Source: Ferranicluibacter quercicola
Lineage (GTDB): Bacteria; Pseudomonadota; Alphaproteobacteria; Rhizobiales; Rhizobiaceae
Length of the DNA: 64,000 nucleotides
NCBI RefSeq assembly: GCF_021168455.1
Contig: NZ_JAJOZR010000008.1
Location: 224,480 to 288,479 of the forward strand
Direction: 5' to 3'
How positions within the stretch are numbered: position 1 is the first letter of the stretch; the number at the start of each line of letters is the position of its first letter. Shown piece by piece: positions 24,311 through 32,520 of the stretch. The notes under the pieces are model-generated. The model was not told the origin of the DNA. It was given only the letters and a program-made list of their open reading frames with translations, and ran no database searches. The position numbers and the translations under genes were made by a program.

Positions 24311-25072
24311 TCAGTGCGGGACGGCCATCGGCCCGAGCGCCGGCTGGGCCAGAGCCTCGAAGCTCGGGCGCGCGAAGAAATAGCCCTGCATCAGGCGCAC
24401 GCCGAGATCTTCGAGTGTCCGGGCCTCGCCCTCGGTCTCGATGCCTTCGCACAGCGGGGTGACGCCCAGATCGTGCAGCATGGAGACGGTGTGGCGCACG
24501 ATCGTCCGGCGCACCTTGTCCGTGTCGATATCGCGGATGAGATCCATGTCGAGCTTGGCGATATCGGGCTGGAACTTCGCCAGCAGCGCCAGCCCCGCAT
24601 GGCCGGCGCCGAAATCGTCGATCGCGGTGCGAAAGCCCATTTCGCGATAGGTCTTCAGAATGTTGAGAAGATGGGCCGTGTCGAGGATCTCGCCCTCGGT
24701 GAACTCGAAGATGATGTTCTTCGGCGGAAACTTCGTTCGCGCGGCGGCGGCCAGCGTCAGGCGGATACAGGCGCGCGGCTCGTAGACGGCATTGGGCAGG
24801 AAGTTGATCGACAGACCGACGTCGCTCTGCGCGCCGTAGAGCTGCGCGGCAAGCTCGATGGCCTTGACCCGGCACTGCTGGTCGAAGGCATAGCGGTTCT
24901 GGTCATCGACCGCCGACAGGACCGTGCCGGCGCCCTCGCCGGCGGTGCCGCGCACCAGCGCCTCATGCGCGAAGGTGGTCTTCGACACGACATCGACGAT
25001 CGGCTGGAACGCCATGGAAAAGGGAATGTGGAAGTCGGCGCCGTCGCGACATCCCTGGCAGCTTGCTGGCAT
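24311..25072 (-). CDS. EAL-domain c-di-GMP phosphodiesterase
   Basis: A 254-residue stand-alone EAL protein. Catalytic motifs are intact: FAHEALVRG, the asparagine in SINFLPNAVY, EFTEGE, DDFGAGHAGLALL, the lysine in AKLDMDLIR, CEGIETEGEA and the MQGYFFARP end. It is therefore probably active in degrading c-di-GMP to pGpG. An N-terminal CQGC pair (residues 4-7) precedes the domain, a possible metal or redox site. GGAGAG lies before ATG 25072. It is next to a Crp regulator and 1.3 kb from a GGDEF gene. Confidence 0.92.
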   Translation of the reverse strand: MPASCQGCRDGADFHIPFSMAFQPIVDVVSKTTFAHEALVRGTAGEGAGTVLSAVDDQNRYAFDQQCRVKAIELAAQLYGAQSDVGLSINFLPNAVYEPRACIRLTLAAAARTKFPPKNIIFEFTEGEILDTAHLLNILKTYREMGFRTAIDDFGAGHAGLALLAKFQPDIAKLDMDLIRDIDTDKVRRTIVRHTVSMLHDLGVTPLCEGIETEGEARTLEDLGVRLMQGYFFARPSFEALAQPALGPMAVPH

Positions 25073-25210
25073 CGAACTCTCCAACTGTCTCTGCGCTGGA
25101 TAAGACGCTACCCGTGTGAACGCGACCTTAAGATGTGCCCGCAAAGGGCGGATATCTGCCGGTCGGTCCGATTCCGGACGAAGCGTCGCGGCGGAAACCG
25201 GCCTTGCCCG

Positions 25211-25236
25211 GGAACCCTCCCGCCCTTTCGCGGGTT
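25211..25236 (+). promoter_or_regulatory. Candidate EcfG-type promoter of small membrane protein gene
   Basis: GGAAC (25211-25215), 17-base spacer, GGTT (25233-25236), 32 bases before the ATG at 25269. It matches GGAAC-N17-cGTT with one difference, spaced as in the manganese catalase promoter. Confidence 0.4.
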
Positions 25237-25268
25237 TGGCCTCCACCCCACAGGAGACGGACGACATC

Positions 25269-25433
25269 ATGGCAGAACGACAGGCACCGGCCCTCAAGAA
25301 GATGATCACCTTCGTCATCACCATCCTGATCGCCGGGGCGGTGCTCGCCGGCGTCTATCTGTTCGTGTCCAGCCCGGGCGAAGTGCGCGACCAGCCGCCG
25401 GCCGGGGCGGCGACGGGTCAGCAGACGCCGTGA
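25269..25433 (+). CDS. Small single-pass membrane protein
   Basis: A 54-residue protein with one clear membrane helix (MITFVITILIAGAVLAGVYLFV, residues 12-33), a basic N-terminus (RQAPALKK) and a short hydrophilic tail (SSPGEVRDQPPAGAATGQQTP). Function unknown. AGGAGA lies about 13 bases upstream. The EcfG-like promoter suggests a stress-induced envelope protein (inference). It is convergent with rhaI, 18 bases away. Confidence 0.55.
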   Translation: MAERQAPALKKMITFVITILIAGAVLAGVYLFVSSPGEVRDQPPAGAATGQQTP

Positions 25434-25451
25434 GGCGTCCGCGCTGACCGC

Positions 25452-26744
25452 TCAGACGATGCCGCCACCGCCGGCGCGGGCCGCAGGGCGCTCGGCGCCG
25501 ATCCGCTTGCGGTAGCCGCTCGCACGATAGGCGCCGATCGGATCGATGGCGCCGCCGTCGCGCCGGCGGGCTTCGGCGAGGATTGTCTCGACATCGGTGC
25601 GGAAGGCCCGCTTCAGCGTGTCGGAGGCCATCAGCGCATCGTTGTCGTCCTGATAGCCGTCCAGAGCCTCGCGATCGACAAGCAGGGCCTGCGCGTAGGC
25701 GCGACGGATCTCGTTGGCGCTGGAGATCAGGCTCTCGATCGGGTCGGTGACATTGTGCGACTGGTCGATCATGTGGGCCGGATCGAAATCCTTGATGCCG
25801 TGGTGCTCGGCATCCACCAGTTCGTTGAAGACGAGGAAGAGCCGGTAGGGATCGACAGAGCCCGCATCGAGGTCGTCGTCGCCATATTTCGAATCGTTGA
25901 AGTGGAAGCCGCCGAGCTTGCCGAACTGGGTGAGCCGGGCGACGATCATCTCGATGTTGACGTTGGGCGCGTGGTGGCCGAGATCGACGAGGCACTGGGC
26001 CTTGGGCCCGAGCGTCGAGGCGATGAGGTAGCTCGTGCCCCAGTCCTGCACCACCGTGGAATAGAAGGCCGGCTCGTACATCTTGTGTTCGGAGAACAGT
26101 CGCCAGTCGTCCGGCAGGGCGGCGTAGATGTCGCCCATCGAGGCGAGGTAGCGCTCGAAGCTGCGGGTGAAATGGCTCTGGCCGGGGAAATTCGAGCCGT
26201 CGCCGACCCAGACCGTCAGCGCCTTCGAGCCAATGGCGTGGCCGATCTCGATGCAGTCGAGATTATGCTCCACCGCCTGCGCCCGCGTTCCCGCATCGGC
26301 ATGGCTGAGCGAGCCGAACTTGTAGGAGAGCGCCTGCCCTTCCGCATCCGAAAAGGTGTTGGAGTTCATGGCGTCGAAATGCAGGCCATAGGCTTCCGCT
26401 GCTGCCAGAAGCTCGGCCGGGTCGGCCTTGTCCCAGGGAATGTGCAGGGAGACGCCGGGGGTGGCGCGCGTCAGCTCGTTGATGACGGCGCAGTCCGCCA
26501 GCTTGTCGAAGATGCCGCGCGGTTCGCCGATGCCCGGAAACCGGGCAAAGCGCGTGCCGCCGGTGCCGACCCCCCAGGAGGGAACGGCGACATGAAAGGC
26601 CGAGACCTTCCGCGTCACCGTTTCGATGTCGATGCCCCGGCGCGACAGGTGCTCGCCGAGGGCCTGATAATCCGCCGCCTGCGACGCGGCGCGGCTTTGA
26701 TTGTGCGCGGCGACGAGGTCGGGCGCGATACGATGATCGGTCAT
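25452..26744 (-). CDS. rhaI: L-rhamnose isomerase
   Basis: Converts L-rhamnose to L-rhamnulose. The 430-residue TIM-barrel protein is of the rhizobial RhaI type, distinct from enterobacterial RhaA. Metal- and substrate-site segments are visible: VWVGDGSNFPGQSHF, LFSEHKMYEPAFYSTVVQDWGTS, LVDLGHHAPNVNIE and GGFHFNDSKYGDDDLDAGS, which carry the Glu, Asp and His ligands. ATG 26744 follows GGAGGGAGGAG. It is 23 bases after rhaD in the same operon. Together with RhaK and RhaD it completes the phosphorylative rhamnose pathway. Confidence 0.94.
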   Translation of the reverse strand: MTDHRIAPDLVAAHNQSRAASQAADYQALGEHLSRRGIDIETVTRKVSAFHVAVPSWGVGTGGTRFARFPGIGEPRGIFDKLADCAVINELTRATPGVSLHIPWDKADPAELLAAAEAYGLHFDAMNSNTFSDAEGQALSYKFGSLSHADAGTRAQAVEHNLDCIEIGHAIGSKALTVWVGDGSNFPGQSHFTRSFERYLASMGDIYAALPDDWRLFSEHKMYEPAFYSTVVQDWGTSYLIASTLGPKAQCLVDLGHHAPNVNIEMIVARLTQFGKLGGFHFNDSKYGDDDLDAGSVDPYRLFLVFNELVDAEHHGIKDFDPAHMIDQSHNVTDPIESLISSANEIRRAYAQALLVDREALDGYQDDNDALMASDTLKRAFRTDVETILAEARRRDGGAIDPIGAYRASGYRKRIGAERPAARAGGGGIV

Positions 26745-26767
26745 GATGGTCTCCTCCCTCCTCAACT

Positions 26768-28867
26768 CTAGCGCGGAAAGCTCTGCGCGTTGCCGCCATC
26801 GACATTGATGATGTTGCCGGTGGATTTGGCCGACAGGTCGGAGGCGAGGAAGTAGATGGCTTCGGCCACGTCCTCGGGCAGGATGTTGACCTTCAGCAGG
26901 GAGCGCTTGCGGTAATGTTCTTCCAGATCGCTGACCTCGATCTTGGAGGACGCCGCGCGCTGCTCGCGCCACTCGCCGTCCCAGATCTTGGAGCCGCGCA
27001 GCACCGCATCGGGATTGACCGTGTTGACGCGGATGCCGCCTTCCGCGCCTTCGAGCGCCAGGCATCGGGCGAGATGGATCTCGGCGGCCTTGGCGGTGCA
27101 ATAGGCGGACGCATTGGGCGAGGACGCAAGGCCGTTCTTGGAGGCGACGAAGACGATGTTGCCGCCGAGCTTCTGGCGACGGAACAGGCGAAAGGCCTCC
27201 CGCGAGACGAGGAAATAGCCGGTCGCGAGGATGTCGATGTTGCGGTTCCACATCGCGAGGTCCGTCTCCTCGACCGGTGCGGAGGATGCGATGCCGGCAT
27301 TGGAGACGAGGATATCGATCCCGCCGAACGCGACCAGACCTTGCGTGAAGGCCTCGGCCACCTGCTGCTCATCGGTGACGTCGAGCTTGACGCTGCGCAC
27401 CGCATCCGCACCGAAGCGCTTGGCGAAGTCGGCCTGCGCGCCATCGAGCGCGGCCTGATCGATATCGGCGAGCACGACGCACGCGCCCTCCGCGATCAGG
27501 CGGGTCGCGGTGGCCCGGCCGATGCCGCCGGCGCCGCCGGTGACGAAAGCGACGCGGCCGGCCAAGCTCTTCGGCTTCGGCATGCGCTGGAGCTTGGCCT
27601 CCTCGAGCAGCCAGTATTCGATGTCGAAGGCCTCCTGTTCGGGCAGGCCCTGATAGTCCGACACGGTGGAGGCGCCGCGCATGACGTTGATGGCGTTGAC
27701 GTAGAACTCGCCGGCAATGCGGGCCGTCGCCTTGTCGCGCGCAAAGGAGAGCATGCCGACGCCGGGAATGAGGAAGATCACCGGATTGGGATCGCGCATA
27801 TCCGGCGAATTGTCGTGGCGGCAGGCCTCGTAATAGCGGGCGTAGTCGGCGCGGTAGGCGTCGAGCGCCGCATCGAGACCGGCGACGACCGCGTCGAGGC
27901 TGCCGTCGGCGGCAGGGTCGAAATCGAGAATCAGCGGGCGGATCTTGGTGCGCAGGAAATGATCCGGGCACGAGGTGCCGAGCGCGCCGAGGCGCTTGAG
28001 ATCGGCCGAATTGACGAATTCGAGCACGGCGACCTGATCGTCGAAATGACCGAGCTTGCGCTCCTCCCGGCCGATGCGGCCGCGGATTTCCGGCATGAGG
28101 CGCGCGGCGATCGCATGGCGTTGCGCGTCTTCCAGGCTGGTCGCGACCGCGCCGCCGAAGACGGTCTTCCCCTCGGTCTTCGGCGCGAGCCAGTCAATGG
28201 CGCGGTTGATGATGTCGAGCGTCAGCTCGTAGCAGGCCTTGGCATCGTCGCCCCAAGTAAAGAGGCCGTGGCTTTCGAGCACGACGCCCTTGGCGTTCGG
28301 GTTGGCGGCGACGAAGGCGGCGAGGTCGAGACCGAGCTGGAAGCCCGGACGGCGCCAGGGGAGCCAGCCGATCTCGTCGCCGAACACCTCTTTCGTCAGT
28401 TCACGCGAGTTCTTCGACGCGGCGATGGCGATGATCGCGTCGGGATGCATGTGATCGACATGGGTAAAGGGCACGAAGCCGTGCAACGGCGTGTCGATGG
28501 ACGCGGCGCGCGGGTTGAGCGCGAAGGTGCAATGCGGCAGGAAGCCGACCATGCGATCCTCGTCCTCGATGCCCCTGTAGATCGTTTTCAGCGCCTCCAG
28601 CTTGTCGAGATAGAGCGTGGCGAAACCGTCGATCTTGATCGTGCCGACGTCGCCGCCGGAGCCCTTGACCCAGAGGACGCGCACGGGCGCGCCGGTCAGC
28701 GGATCGGTCTCGGTCACCTTGGCGGAGGTGTTGCCGCCGCCGTAATTGGTGATGCGCTTGTCGGCGCCCAACAGGTTGGAGCGATAAAGAAGCTTGCCCG
28801 GCTCATCGAGAGCGCTTGCGATCGCATCGTCCCAACGGCTTTCGAGACGGTGGCTCTGTTCCGACAT
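26768..28867 (-). CDS. rhaD: Bifunctional rhamnulose-1-phosphate aldolase / lactaldehyde dehydrogenase (SDR)
   Basis: A 699-residue two-domain enzyme. The N-terminal half (about 1-420) is a class II aldolase with the metal-site histidines in FTHVDHMHPDAI and ESHGLFTWG. The C-terminal half (about 435-699) is a short-chain dehydrogenase with the nucleotide motif TGGAGGIGRATA and the catalytic YCTAK. Aldolase cleavage gives dihydroxyacetone phosphate and L-lactaldehyde; the SDR part probably oxidises or reduces the lactaldehyde. First gene of the rhaD-rhaI operon, divergent from rhaR. Confidence 0.94.
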   Translation of the reverse strand: MSEQSHRLESRWDDAIASALDEPGKLLYRSNLLGADKRITNYGGGNTSAKVTETDPLTGAPVRVLWVKGSGGDVGTIKIDGFATLYLDKLEALKTIYRGIEDEDRMVGFLPHCTFALNPRAASIDTPLHGFVPFTHVDHMHPDAIIAIAASKNSRELTKEVFGDEIGWLPWRRPGFQLGLDLAAFVAANPNAKGVVLESHGLFTWGDDAKACYELTLDIINRAIDWLAPKTEGKTVFGGAVATSLEDAQRHAIAARLMPEIRGRIGREERKLGHFDDQVAVLEFVNSADLKRLGALGTSCPDHFLRTKIRPLILDFDPAADGSLDAVVAGLDAALDAYRADYARYYEACRHDNSPDMRDPNPVIFLIPGVGMLSFARDKATARIAGEFYVNAINVMRGASTVSDYQGLPEQEAFDIEYWLLEEAKLQRMPKPKSLAGRVAFVTGGAGGIGRATATRLIAEGACVVLADIDQAALDGAQADFAKRFGADAVRSVKLDVTDEQQVAEAFTQGLVAFGGIDILVSNAGIASSAPVEETDLAMWNRNIDILATGYFLVSREAFRLFRRQKLGGNIVFVASKNGLASSPNASAYCTAKAAEIHLARCLALEGAEGGIRVNTVNPDAVLRGSKIWDGEWREQRAASSKIEVSDLEEHYRKRSLLKVNILPEDVAEAIYFLASDLSAKSTGNIINVDGGNAQSFPR

Positions 28868-28929
28868 GTCATCCTCCCATGGTATCGGAACCCTTGCGTC
28901 GAACGCAGGTCGGCCCCGTCTTGCCGACG

Positions 28930-29048
28930 ATATCGCGCAGACGAACCGATCATGTCAATCATATTCGATCATAAATGTTCATGTTGCAGCGCACTCTTAA
29001 AATTTATGATCGTTATTGATTGACAGTCCCTGCTGAATTCGCATAACT
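28930..29048. promoter_or_regulatory. Divergent rhaD / rhaR promoters over a 22-bp imperfect dyad
   Basis: Leftward promoter to rhaD: TTGACA on the minus strand (28958-28953), 17 bases, CGATAT (28935-28930). Rightward promoter to rhaR: TTGACA (29020-29025), 17 bases, ATAACT (29043-29048). Two arms, 28955-28976 and 29002-29023, are inverted repeats matching at 18 of 22 positions (TCAATCA-N4-CGATCATAAAT), each reaching into one -35 box. The inner 11 bases are a perfect pair. This is the expected place for the DeoR-type repressor RhaR. Confidence 0.75.
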
Positions 29049-29067
29049 CGCTGTCGAGGAGACACCC

Positions 29068-29880
29068 ATGCACGAACGCGAACGTCACCGCATCATCTTG
29101 AGCGCCGTCCAGGAAAAGCCTGTGGTGACGGTGCAGGATATTGCGGAATTGACGGATGCTTCGGAGGCGACCATTCGCCGCGACATCGCCTCGCTGCATG
29201 TTCAGGGGAAACTCCGCAGGGTGCGCGGCGGGGCCGAAGCCGTGCATCCGCCGCAGATCGGCAATCTCGCAGCACGCCCCTTCAAGGTTTCCGAATCGAT
29301 CAACTCCGATAAAAAGCGCGCAATCGCCCGCATGGCCGTCGATCTCTGCGAGGAGGGCGATGCCGTCATCATCAACGGGGGGACGACGACCTTCCAGATG
29401 GTGCATTTCATGGCGGCCCGGCGGCTGCAGGTCATGACCAATTCGTTCGCGATCGCCGAGCACCTCGTCAAGCATTCCAAATGCACGGTGACGGTGCCCG
29501 GCGGCACGATCTATCGCGACCAGAGCCTGATTCTCTCGCCGTTCGAAAACGACGCCATCCGCAATTTTTCCGCGCGCCGCATGTTCGTCGGCGCGCAAGG
29601 GGCCAGCGCGCTCGGCATCATGGAGTCCGACGCGCTGGTGATCCAGAGCGAGCAGCGCCTGATGCGACAGGCCGACGAGCTCGTCGTCATGATCGATTCG
29701 GGCAAGTTCGCCCGGCGGTCGAGCCTCATCCTCTGCCCGCTCGAAAACGTTTCCACCATCATCACCGACAGCGCCGTGTCTGAGGAGGCCGTGCGCATGG
29801 TGGAGGCCGCGGGGGTCAAGCTGATCACGGTTGCCGTGTCGGCGTCGGATACGAAGGATCACACCGCATCGGTCGCATGA
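29068..29880 (+). CDS. rhaR: DeoR family rhamnose regulator
   Basis: A 270-residue DeoR-type regulator. The N-terminal helix-turn-helix (about 5-57) reads RHRIILSAVQEKPVVTVQDIAEL...SEATIRRDIASLHVQGKLRRVRGGAE. The C-terminal sugar-phosphate sensor has INGGTTTFQMVHFM and VPGGTIYRDQSLILSPF. In Rhizobium leguminosarum the equivalent gene is a negative regulator of the rha locus. It is the first gene of rhaRSTPQUK and divergent from rhaD. The 22-bp dyad upstream is its probable operator. Confidence 0.93.
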   Translation: MHERERHRIILSAVQEKPVVTVQDIAELTDASEATIRRDIASLHVQGKLRRVRGGAEAVHPPQIGNLAARPFKVSESINSDKKRAIARMAVDLCEEGDAVIINGGTTTFQMVHFMAARRLQVMTNSFAIAEHLVKHSKCTVTVPGGTIYRDQSLILSPFENDAIRNFSARRMFVGAQGASALGIMESDALVIQSEQRLMRQADELVVMIDSGKFARRSSLILCPLENVSTIITDSAVSEEAVRMVEAAGVKLITVAVSASDTKDHTASVA

Positions 29881-29918
29881 GCGGCCGGGCACTTATCGTC
29901 AACTGGGAGGAAGACAGC

Positions 29919-30914
29919 ATGAAACTCGCACAAAAGCTTGCCATCGGAGTGGTGTTCGCCATGGCCGCCTTCGGCTCGGCCGCGCACGCCGCCGAGGTCA
30001 AGATCGGCCTCGTCGTCAAGTCGCTCGGCAACGGCTTCTTCGAAGCCGCCAACAAGGGCGCGCAGGAAGCGGCCAAGGAACTCGGCGATGTCGAGATCAT
30101 CTATACCGGCCCGACCTCGACGACGGCCGAAGGCCAGATCGAGGTGATCAACGCGCTGATCGCCCAGGGCGTCAACGCCATCGCCATTTCCGCCAACGAC
30201 CCCGACGCCGTCGTCCCGGCGCTGAAGAAGGCCGCACAGCGCGGCATCAAGGTCATCTCGTGGGATTCGGGCGTGGCACCGGAAGGCCGCATCCTGCAGC
30301 TGAACCCGTCGTCCAACGATCTGATCGGCAAGATGTGCCTGACGCTCGTCAAGGACCATCTCGACGGCGGCAAGGGCGACTTCGCCATTCTTTCGGCCAC
30401 GACGACTTCCACGAACCAGAACATCTGGATCGAGGAAATGAAGAAGCAGCTGAAGGACTTCCCCGGCCTGAACCTCGTCACCACCGTCTATGGCGACGAC
30501 CTCTCGGACAAGAGCTACCGCGAAGCCCAGGGCCTCATGACCTCCAACCCGAACGTCAAGGTCATCGTCGCCCCGACCACGGTCGGCGTGCTTGCGGCGT
30601 CCCAGGCCGTCAAGGATGCCGGCAAGATCGGCCAGGTCTACGTGACCGGTCTCGGTCTTCCCTCCGAGATGGCCGGCGCCATCAAGTCGGGCGCGACAAA
30701 GGAATTCGCGATCTGGAACCCGATCGATCTCGGCTACTCCGCCGCCCAGATCGCCTACCACCTCGTCAAGGGCGACACGGACGGCGCGCCGGGCTCGGAG
30801 ATCGAGGCTGGCCGCATGGGCAAGATCAAGGTCGGTGACAATGGCGAGGCCGCCATGGCCGATCCCTTCGTCTACAATGCGGAAAACATCGACCAGTTCT
30901 CCAAGGTCTTCTGA
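29919..30914 (+). CDS. rhaS: L-rhamnose ABC transporter substrate-binding protein
   Basis: A 331-residue periplasmic sugar-binding protein of the Peripla_BP_4 class. The signal peptide MKLAQKLAIGVVFAMAAFGSAAHA ends AHA|AEV; the mature part starts KIGLVVKSLGNGFFEAANKGAQEAA and continues with GVNAIAISANDPDAV and VISWDSGV. ATG 29919 follows GGGAGGAAG. It is the receptor for RhaT/RhaP/RhaQ. A strong hairpin follows (30928-30954), which probably raises its level above the other transporter parts. Confidence 0.94.
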   Translation: MKLAQKLAIGVVFAMAAFGSAAHAAEVKIGLVVKSLGNGFFEAANKGAQEAAKELGDVEIIYTGPTSTTAEGQIEVINALIAQGVNAIAISANDPDAVVPALKKAAQRGIKVISWDSGVAPEGRILQLNPSSNDLIGKMCLTLVKDHLDGGKGDFAILSATTTSTNQNIWIEEMKKQLKDFPGLNLVTTVYGDDLSDKSYREAQGLMTSNPNVKVIVAPTTVGVLAASQAVKDAGKIGQVYVTGLGLPSEMAGAIKSGATKEFAIWNPIDLGYSAAQIAYHLVKGDTDGAPGSEIEAGRMGKIKVGDNGEAAMADPFVYNAENIDQFSKVF

Positions 30915-30927
30915 TCTTCCAGACGAT

Positions 30928-30954
30928 CCGGCGGCGCTCGACGAGCGCCGCCGG
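30928..30954 (+). terminator. Intercistronic hairpin between rhaS and rhaT
   Basis: CCGGCGGCGCTC-GAC-GAGCGCCGCCGG, a perfect 12-bp stem with a 3-base loop, followed by a pyrimidine-rich stretch. Such stem-loops after binding-protein genes protect the upstream mRNA and partly attenuate the downstream genes. Confidence 0.7.
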
Positions 30955-30974
30955 TCCTCTCTTTCCGACCGGAC

Positions 30975-32510
30975 ATGGACATGATGGCCCTTCAACACCC
31001 CGTCGCCGAGGATCGCACGCTTGCGCCCGCCATTCTGGAAATGCGCGGCATTTCCCAGATCTTTCCGGGCGTCAAGGCACTCGACGGCGTCGATATCGCG
31101 CTCTATCCCGGCACGGTGACCGCGCTGATCGGCGAGAACGGTGCCGGCAAATCGACGCTCGTGAAGATCCTCACCGGCATCTATCGCCCGAGCGAGGGCG
31201 AGATCCGGATCGACGGTTCGCCGATCGTCTTTGCCGATGCGCAGGCGGCCATCGACGCCGGCGTCACCGCCATCCACCAGGAAACCGTGCTGTTCGACGA
31301 GCTGACGGTCGCCGAAAACATCTTCCTCGGCCATGCGCCGCGCACGCGCTTTCGCACCATCGACTGGGCGACCATGAACCGGCGCGCGGGCGACCTGTTG
31401 CGCTCGCTCGAAAGCACGATCGAGCCGACCACCCGGCTGAAGGACCTGTCGATCGCGCAGCGCCATCTGGTCGCGATTTCGCGGGCGCTTTCCATCGAGG
31501 CCCGCATCGTCATCATGGACGAGCCGACGGCGGCGCTGTCGCGCAAGGAGATCGACGATCTCTTCCGCATCGTGCGCGACCTCAAGCGCCAGGGCAAAGC
31601 CATCCTTTTCATCAGCCACAAGTTCGACGAGGTCTACGAGATCGCCGAGAACTACGTGGTCTTCCGCGACGGCAAGGCCGTCGGGCACGGCGCGCTGGCG
31701 GCGACCCCGCAGGACGACATCGTCCGCCTGATGGTCGGGCGCACGGTGGCCGACGCCTTTCCAAAGATCGCGGTGACGCCGGGCGCACCGGTGCTCGAGG
31801 TGTCCGGCTACAGCCATCCGACCGAATTCCACGATATCTCGTTCACGCTTCGCCGCGGCGAGATCCTCGGCATCTACGGCCTCATCGGCGCCGGGCGCTC
31901 CGAGCTTTGCCAGTCGCTGTTCGGCATCACGGTGCCGACAAGTGGCACCATGCAGATCGAGGGCCGGCCGGTGACGATCCGCTCGCCGCGCGACGCCATC
32001 CGCGCCGGTATCGTCTATGTGCCGGAGGAGCGCGGCCGTCACGGGCTGGCGCTGCCGATGCCGATCTTCCAGAACATGACGCTGCCATCGCTCGCCCGGA
32101 CGTCGCGCGCGGGTTTCCTGCGGCTTGCCGACGAGTTCGCGCTGGCCCGCAAATATGCCGAGCGGCTGGACCTGCGCGCCGCCGCCCTGTCCGTGCCCGT
32201 CGGCACGCTGTCGGGCGGCAACCAGCAGAAGGTCGTCATCGGCAAGTGGCTCGCGACCCAGCCGAAGGTGATCCTTCTCGACGAGCCCACCAAAGGCATC
32301 GACATCGGCTCCAAGGCCGCCGTCCACGCCTTCATCAGCGAGCTTGCCGCCGAGGGCCTGTCGATCGTGATGATCTCGTCGGAACTGCCGGAGATCCTCG
32401 GCATGGCGGACCGGGTCATGGTCATGAAGGAAGGCCTGTCGGCGGGCATCTATCCGCGCACCGGGCTGACGCCGGAAATGCTGGTGCGCGCCGCCACCGG
32501 CAACGCGTGA
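30975..32510 (+). CDS. rhaT: L-rhamnose ABC transporter ATP-binding protein
   Basis: A 511-residue tandem ATPase of the MglA/RbsA class. The first domain (about 15-240) has Walker A GENGAGKST and Walker B VIMDEPTAAL. The second domain (about 265-500) has the variant GLIGAGRSELCQS, the signature LSGGNQQKVVIGKWL and LLDEPTKGIDIGSK. It energises RhaP/RhaQ. ATG 30975 or the in-frame ATG at 30981 are both possible. Here rhaT follows rhizobial usage and is not the enterobacterial rhamnose-proton symporter RhaT. Confidence 0.94.
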   Translation: MDMMALQHPVAEDRTLAPAILEMRGISQIFPGVKALDGVDIALYPGTVTALIGENGAGKSTLVKILTGIYRPSEGEIRIDGSPIVFADAQAAIDAGVTAIHQETVLFDELTVAENIFLGHAPRTRFRTIDWATMNRRAGDLLRSLESTIEPTTRLKDLSIAQRHLVAISRALSIEARIVIMDEPTAALSRKEIDDLFRIVRDLKRQGKAILFISHKFDEVYEIAENYVVFRDGKAVGHGALAATPQDDIVRLMVGRTVADAFPKIAVTPGAPVLEVSGYSHPTEFHDISFTLRRGEILGIYGLIGAGRSELCQSLFGITVPTSGTMQIEGRPVTIRSPRDAIRAGIVYVPEERGRHGLALPMPIFQNMTLPSLARTSRAGFLRLADEFALARKYAERLDLRAAALSVPVGTLSGGNQQKVVIGKWLATQPKVILLDEPTKGIDIGSKAAVHAFISELAAEGLSIVMISSELPEILGMADRVMVMKEGLSAGIYPRTGLTPEMLVRAATGNA

Positions 32511-32520
32511 GGAGGAGCCC

